Assembly (NCBI GenBank): GCA_003695865.1
Contig: RFGQ01000201.1
Coordinates: 1 to 10,037 of the forward strand
From: Gemmatimonadota bacterium
GTDB lineage: Bacteria > Gemmatimonadota > Gemmatimonadetes > Longimicrobiales > Gaopeijiaceae
Direction: 5' to 3'
Length of the DNA: 10,037 nucleotides
A program made the position numbers and the translations under genes. Within the stretch, counting starts at the first letter, position 1, and each line of letters opens with the position of its first letter. Below, piece by piece: positions 7,024-10,037 of this stretch. The notes under the pieces were generated by a model that was not told the origin of the DNA, did not search any database, and saw nothing but the letters and a program-made list of their open reading frames with translations.

Positions 7024-7077
7024 GGCGGCGTACCCGCTCGCGCGCCCGCCGGGCCGCGCCGAACCTGGAGGTCCATC

Positions 7078-8961
7078 GTGTTCGATCGTCACTTCCGTTC
7101 CTGCGGGCGCCGCACGGCTGTGGCACTCGCCCTTCTACTCGCCGTCACGTCGGCCGACGGGCTGGCCGCTCAGCGCACGCAGAAGCCCGTCCTGCACGGG
7201 AGCCACTGGGTCGCGATCACCGGCAAGCCGCTCGGCGCAACCGCCGGTGCGATGATGTTCCAGAAGGGCGGCAACGCCGTCGACGCCGCGGCGGCCATGC
7301 TCGCGGCCACCTCGACCATGTGGGACGTGCTCTCGTGGGGCGGAGAGACCCAGGCGCTCATCTACAACCCGCACACCGGCAAGGTGATCGCGCTGAACGC
7401 GCTCGGGGTCGCACCCACGGGCGCCACCGCCGAGTTCTACCTGGAACGGGGCATGGACTACCCGCCCCAGTACGGTCCGCTGGCCGCGGTCACGCCGGGC
7501 ACGCCCGGCGGGCTCATGACGATGCTGGCCGAGTGGGGTACGCTGTCGCTGGCCGATGTCCTCGAGCCCGCGATCGAGATGGCCGAGGGCTACCCCATCG
7601 AGGCCGACGCGGTGCAGCGCATCCGCCAGAACGTCGAGCGCATCCGCCAGTGGCCCTACTCGGCCGAGGTCTACCTGACCCATCCCGACGACCCCGAGAA
7701 CCCCGCGCCGCGCGAGGGCGAGATCTTCCGCCAGCCCGACCTCAAGCGCACGCTCGAGCGGCTCGTCGAGGCCGAGCGCCGCGCGCTCGAAGCGGGCGCG
7801 ACGCGCAAGGAGGCCATCTACGCGGCCTACGACCGCTTCTACCGGGGCGATATCGCCCAGGAATTCGTGGCCGCGGTGCAGGAGCAGGGCGGCCTCATCA
7901 CGCTCGAAGATCTGGACCGCTGGCAGGTCCACATCGAAGAGCCTGTGAAGACGAACTACAGGGGTGTGGACGTCTACAAGCTCACGAGCTGGGTGCAGGG
8001 CCCCGTGATGCTCCAGGCGCTGAACATCCTCGAAAACTTCGACCTGAAGGCCCTCGGCTACAACAGCGAGCGCTACCTGCACCTGCTCTACCAGGCCATG
8101 AACCTGGCCTTCGCCGACCGGGACTTCTACTACGGGGATCCCTACTTCCCGCCCGAAGAGCCCATGGATGGGCTGCTCTCCAAGGACTACGCACGCGCCC
8201 GGGCCGCGCTGATCGACTGGGAGCGCAACGACCCCGACATCGGGCCGGGCGACCCCTATCCCTTCCAGGGCGGCGAGAACCCGTACAGGGAGTATCTGGA
8301 GCGCTGGCACGAACGTGGCCGTACGGTCACCGAGGCGGGCGGTCCGCAGGCCATGGCCGACTTCGAGGACGACTTCTACCTCGGGACGACGTCGATCCAG
8401 GCGGCCGACCGCGAGGGTTGGGTGGTGTCGGTCACGCCCTCAGGGGGCTGGATCCCGGCCGTCATCGCGGGCCACACCGGCGTGGGCCTGAGCCAGAGGG
8501 CGCAGAGCTTCGTGCTCCGCCCCGAAGAGAACCCCTTCAACGTCATCGAGCCGGGCAAGCGGCCGCGCGCGACGCTGACCCCGGGCATGGCCCTGAAGGA
8601 CGGGCGCCCCTACCTGTCGTTCGCCGTGCAGGGCGGCGACTCACAGGACCAGAACCTTCTGCAGTTCTTCCTGAATGTCTTCGAGTGGGGGATGAACGTG
8701 CAGCAGGCCGCCGAGGCGCCCAACATGAACAGCTTCCAGCTTCGCGGCTCGTTCGGGAACCACGAATCGAGCCCCGGGCGCATGCTTCTGCAGGAGGCGA
8801 CACCTCCCTGGGTGCGCGCCGCCCTGGAGCGCATGGGCTACACGCTGCGCTTCGCGGAGCGGACCTCGGGGCCCATCAACGCCATCTTCTTCGACTGGGA
8901 GCACGGCAGCTTCTGGGGCGGCTCGAGCCATCACGGGGACGACTACGGCATCGCCTGGTGA
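7078..8961 (+). CDS. Exported gamma-glutamyltransferase-family N-terminal-nucleophile hydrolase
   Basis: A 627-residue member of the gamma-glutamyltranspeptidase family, normally self-cleaving proteins that hydrolyse or transfer gamma-glutamyl groups in the periplasm. The GTG start follows CTGGAGGT. Residues 1-32 are a signal peptide with an Arg-rich start and end near GLAAQ. Family motifs are GGNAVDAAAAM (64-74), TPGTPGGL (139-146) and the cleavage region LGTTSI, where Thr437 should be the nucleophile starting the small subunit. The oxyanion GG is kept (519-520). By hand alignment with E. coli GGT, the glutamate-binding residues differ: Arg114 becomes Leu109 (NALGVAP), Asp433 becomes Gln476, and Ser462-Ser463 become Ala498-Thr499. 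I therefore infer a substrate other than a classical gamma-glutamyl peptide. Its 3' end overlaps the convergent membrane-protein gene by 19 bp. Confidence 0.93.
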   Translation: MFDRHFRSCGRRTAVALALLLAVTSADGLAAQRTQKPVLHGSHWVAITGKPLGATAGAMMFQKGGNAVDAAAAMLAATSTMWDVLSWGGETQALIYNPHTGKVIALNALGVAPTGATAEFYLERGMDYPPQYGPLAAVTPGTPGGLMTMLAEWGTLSLADVLEPAIEMAEGYPIEADAVQRIRQNVERIRQWPYSAEVYLTHPDDPENPAPREGEIFRQPDLKRTLERLVEAERRALEAGATRKEAIYAAYDRFYRGDIAQEFVAAVQEQGGLITLEDLDRWQVHIEEPVKTNYRGVDVYKLTSWVQGPVMLQALNILENFDLKALGYNSERYLHLLYQAMNLAFADRDFYYGDPYFPPEEPMDGLLSKDYARARAALIDWERNDPDIGPGDPYPFQGGENPYREYLERWHERGRTVTEAGGPQAMADFEDDFYLGTTSIQAADREGWVVSVTPSGGWIPAVIAGHTGVGLSQRAQSFVLRPEENPFNVIEPGKRPRATLTPGMALKDGRPYLSFAVQGGDSQDQNLLQFFLNVFEWGMNVQQAAEAPNMNSFQLRGSFGNHESSPGRMLLQEATPPWVRAALERMGYTLRFAERTSGPINAIFFDWEHGSFWGGSSHHGDDYGIAW

Positions 8962-9614
8962 CCCCTGCCTTCGCCGGGGCCTGAGGCGGCGGTGCCCGGT
9001 CCGGCGCCGCCCGGGACAGCGGCCTGCGCCTCGCCTGCGGGCGGGAGATGCGCTGCCGGCCGTGCACTACGGTAGAGGCGCCATCCCCCGTAGGCGACGA
9101 GCAGGCCCGCGACCGTCCACATCAGCGTCGGGAATCGCTCCACCAGCAAGGGAAGGCCCGCGCCACCGGCCGTGAACACGATGGCGCCCGGCAGGATACC
9201 GAGCGCCGTCGTCCAGGCGAAGCGCCAGCGCGAGACAGGCGTGAGGCCCGCGCCCCAGTTCAGTGCAGTGAAGGCGATGACCGGGATGAATCGCGGCAGG
9301 AGCAGGCCCCACCAGTCGGCGCGCTCGACGGCGCGGTCGACCCGGGCGAGGGCCGCGGGGGGTACGAAGCGCTCGGCCAGCGGGCGGCCGAGCCGGCGCG
9401 ACAGCTCGAAGCTGATCATCGCGCCCACCACGGCACCGCCCCAGGTGACCAGGGTGCCGACCCACGGCCCGAACATCATGCCGTTCACCATGGCCGGGAA
9501 TTCGGCCGGGAACGGCAGGATCGCGACGGTGACCATGAGCAGCGGGGCCAGCACGTAGCCGAGCGGCCCCACCGTCTCGATCCAAGTTCCGATGTTGACG
9601 ACGAGATCTTCCAC
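8943..9614 (-). CDS. TVP38/TMEM64 (DedA-like, VTT domain) membrane protein
   Basis: A multi-pass inner-membrane protein of the SNARE-associated/DedA superfamily, whose members are linked to lipid scrambling or undecaprenyl-phosphate recycling and membrane homeostasis; the exact role here is unknown. With the GTG at 9614 it has 223 residues. Helices lie at about 16-35, 51-72, 101-122, 134-152 and 162-181. The VTT core includes FPAEFPAMVNGMMFGPWVGT (35-54), the amphipathic ELSRRLGRPLAERF and LLPRFIPVIAFTALNWGAGL (105-124), with the family R-F-I-P pattern. The tail (185-223) is Pro/Gly/Ala-rich and probably disordered. GTG 9614 is chosen because GAGAGGAAG lies just upstream. ATG 9629 and ATG 9644 are in frame and possible, giving 228 or 233 residues. 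The stop lies inside the 3' end of the convergent gamma-glutamyltransferase-like gene. Confidence 0.9.
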   Translation of the reverse strand: MEDLVVNIGTWIETVGPLGYVLAPLLMVTVAILPFPAEFPAMVNGMMFGPWVGTLVTWGGAVVGAMISFELSRRLGRPLAERFVPPAALARVDRAVERADWWGLLLPRFIPVIAFTALNWGAGLTPVSRWRFAWTTALGILPGAIVFTAGGAGLPLLVERFPTLMWTVAGLLVAYGGWRLYRSARPAAHLPPAGEAQAAVPGGAGPGTAASGPGEGRGHQAMP

Positions 9615-9658
9615 GGGTCTTCCTCTCATCCCATCCGCATCCACCCCTCGTCCGCCGC

Positions 9659-9672
9659 GGTCCCTCGGGACC
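9659..9672 (-). repeat. Short hairpin in the leader of the TVP38/DedA-like gene
   Basis: GGTCCC, a 2-nt centre and GGGACC form an inverted repeat (realistically a 5-bp stem with a 4-nt loop) about 45 nt upstream of the GTG start. It lies between the proposed promoter and the ribosome site. Any role is speculative. Confidence 0.22.
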
Positions 9673-9692
9673 CGTGGACGAACGCCCCTACG

Positions 9693-9721
9693 AAGGTACG
9701 CGGCGGAAAGATGCGCGGAAA
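9693..9721 (-). promoter_or_regulatory. Probable promoter of the TVP38/DedA-like gene
   Basis: On the minus strand TTTCCG (9721-9716), a 17-nt spacer and TACCTT (9698-9693) precede the membrane-protein gene. The predicted start near 9686 would give a leader of roughly 70 nt. The -10 fits the TAnnnT pattern; the -35 is a partial match. Its -35 lies just beyond the stop codon (9726-9728) of the upstream gene fragment, so the gene is probably transcribed on its own. Confidence 0.4.
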
Positions 9722-9725
9722 CGGG

Positions 9726-9890
9726 TCAGGCGCCGGCGTCCGCACCCCCGCCGTTGTCCGCGCCGGTGCCCCCGGGCTGCGCCGCCGCACGCGCGGCCTC
9801 GAGCCCGGCCACCAGCGCAGCCCCCGAGAAGCCCCGGCGGGTGAGGTGGCCCGCCAGGAAGGGCTTGAGGGGGAGGGAGCGCTCGCCGGG
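9726..9890 (-). pseudogene. C-terminal fragment of an unidentified protein, cut at a junction
   Basis: A 54-codon stretch ending in TGA at 9728-9726 has the same strongly GC3-biased codon use as the intact genes here. It reads like a real protein end: ERSLPLKPFLAGHLTRRG, FSGAALVAGLEAARAAA, then a Gly/Ala/Asp tail. Upstream of about 9890 the frame meets TAA within four codons and the base composition changes sharply, so the gene is broken or wrongly joined there. The L-x-R-RGFS-x4-L pattern is faintly like the last helical repeat of RecX, but that is a weak guess. The remainder of 9615-9725 is leader and promoter of the membrane-protein gene. Confidence 0.42.
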
Positions 9891-10037
9891 GTGGTGAGGT
9901 TATTGGTGATGGCAATCTGGGCCTTGAGAAACCGGGCAAAGTGGGATGAAATGGTTTCCGCCTCCCGGCTCACCTGATTGGAAATGATTCCACCGAACAA
10001 CCTGCCGATATATTTGTTTTTGGAAAGCGACTTTAAC
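9891..10037. other. Low-GC terminal segment with an open minus-strand frame; foreign DNA or chimeric end
   Basis: From about 9891 to the right edge the GC content drops to roughly half, with A/T runs such as ATATATTTGTTTTT that occur nowhere else in the window. On the minus strand one frame is open from the edge and looks coding for about 48 codons: it contains KYIGRLFGGIISNQVSREAE and ISSHFARFLKAQIAITNNLT, with mixed codon use (TTA, AAA, AAT, ATT) unlike the neighbours. The frame then runs on, out of register, into the GC-rich gene fragment. I do not recognise the protein. The segment may be horizontally acquired DNA, a mobile-element end or an assembly chimera at a contig end. Confidence 0.45.

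Noticed and set aside
6881..7126. Upstream extension of the receiver-only gene to 205 residues
   Set aside because: The extension overlaps the start of the divergent signal-peptide-bearing gene and is Arg/Pro/Ala noise; the receiver fold is complete from the ATG at 6880.
7135..8310. 391-codon open frame antisense to the gamma-glutamyltransferase-like gene
   Set aside because: It mirrors the codon bias of the real gene, has no recognisable domain, and the sense protein has a signal peptide and family motifs throughout.
9048..9977. 309-codon plus-strand frame across the TVP38/DedA-like gene and the right edge
   Set aside because: It is antisense to a clear membrane protein, has Arg/Glu/Ala/Pro noise composition and crosses the composition break near 9891.
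1..10037. CRISPR array, tRNA, rRNA, insertion sequence or transposase
   Set aside because: No regularly spaced repeats, no tRNA-like cloverleaf with conserved arms, no ribosomal RNA sequence and no transposase motif could be seen on either strand.

Overview
The window is GC-rich (by eye about 70 percent) and carries densely packed, strongly GC3-biased bacterial genes with GTG starts in about half the cases. A TonB-dependent receptor shows a Gram-negative (diderm) host. The gene mix (TonB receptor, 7TM-GAF histidine kinase with a NarL-type regulator, HDOD protein, AsnB, an exported gamma-glutamyltransferase-like protein and a TVP38/DedA protein) resembles what I would expect in a Gemmatimonadota-type genome. 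That placement is an impression, not a demonstration.

Layout. Positions 1-590 (minus) hold the N-terminal 196 codons of a TonB-dependent receptor that runs off the left edge. Positions 591-861 are a non-coding leader with a hairpin next to the receptor start, an ACTACGTAGT palindrome with a repeated half-site, and a hairpin just after the upstream regulator gene. Positions 862-3266 (minus) are a two-component operon: a seven-helix GAF histidine kinase followed by a NarL/FixJ response regulator, joined by a GTGA stop/start overlap. The kinase has a good promoter whose predicted start coincides with its ATG, so its mRNA may be leaderless. A 125-bp divergent spacer with a 14-bp perfect palindrome separates it from a plus-strand HDOD-domain gene (3391-4512). 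That gene converges, across a 40-bp spacer containing a hairpin, on a minus-strand operon of a receiver-only CheY-like protein (6880-6509) and an AsnB-type asparagine synthetase (6472-4553). Divergent from that operon lies an exported gamma-glutamyltransferase-family protein (7078-8961). Its 3' end overlaps tail-to-tail by 19 bp with a minus-strand TVP38/TMEM64 (DedA-like) membrane protein (9614-8943).

Right edge. From 9615 to 10037 there is no intact gene. It holds a probable promoter for the membrane protein, a 54-codon C-terminal fragment of another minus-strand gene (9890-9726), and then, from about 9891, an abrupt fall to roughly 50 percent GC. This last segment has an open minus-strand reading frame with different codon usage. 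It could be foreign DNA or a chimeric contig end.

How it fits together. The kinase and regulator are the upstream neighbours, on the same strand, of the receptor gene, and the palindrome between them is a plausible regulator target, so signal-controlled uptake across the outer membrane is the most coherent story here. The other genes look like ordinary housekeeping or signalling genes. I see no CRISPR array, tRNA, rRNA, insertion sequence or clear novel defence or biosynthetic system. The points most worth checking are the altered active-site pocket of the gamma-glutamyltransferase homologue, the regulatory palindromes, the leaderless kinase promoter and the right-edge junction.
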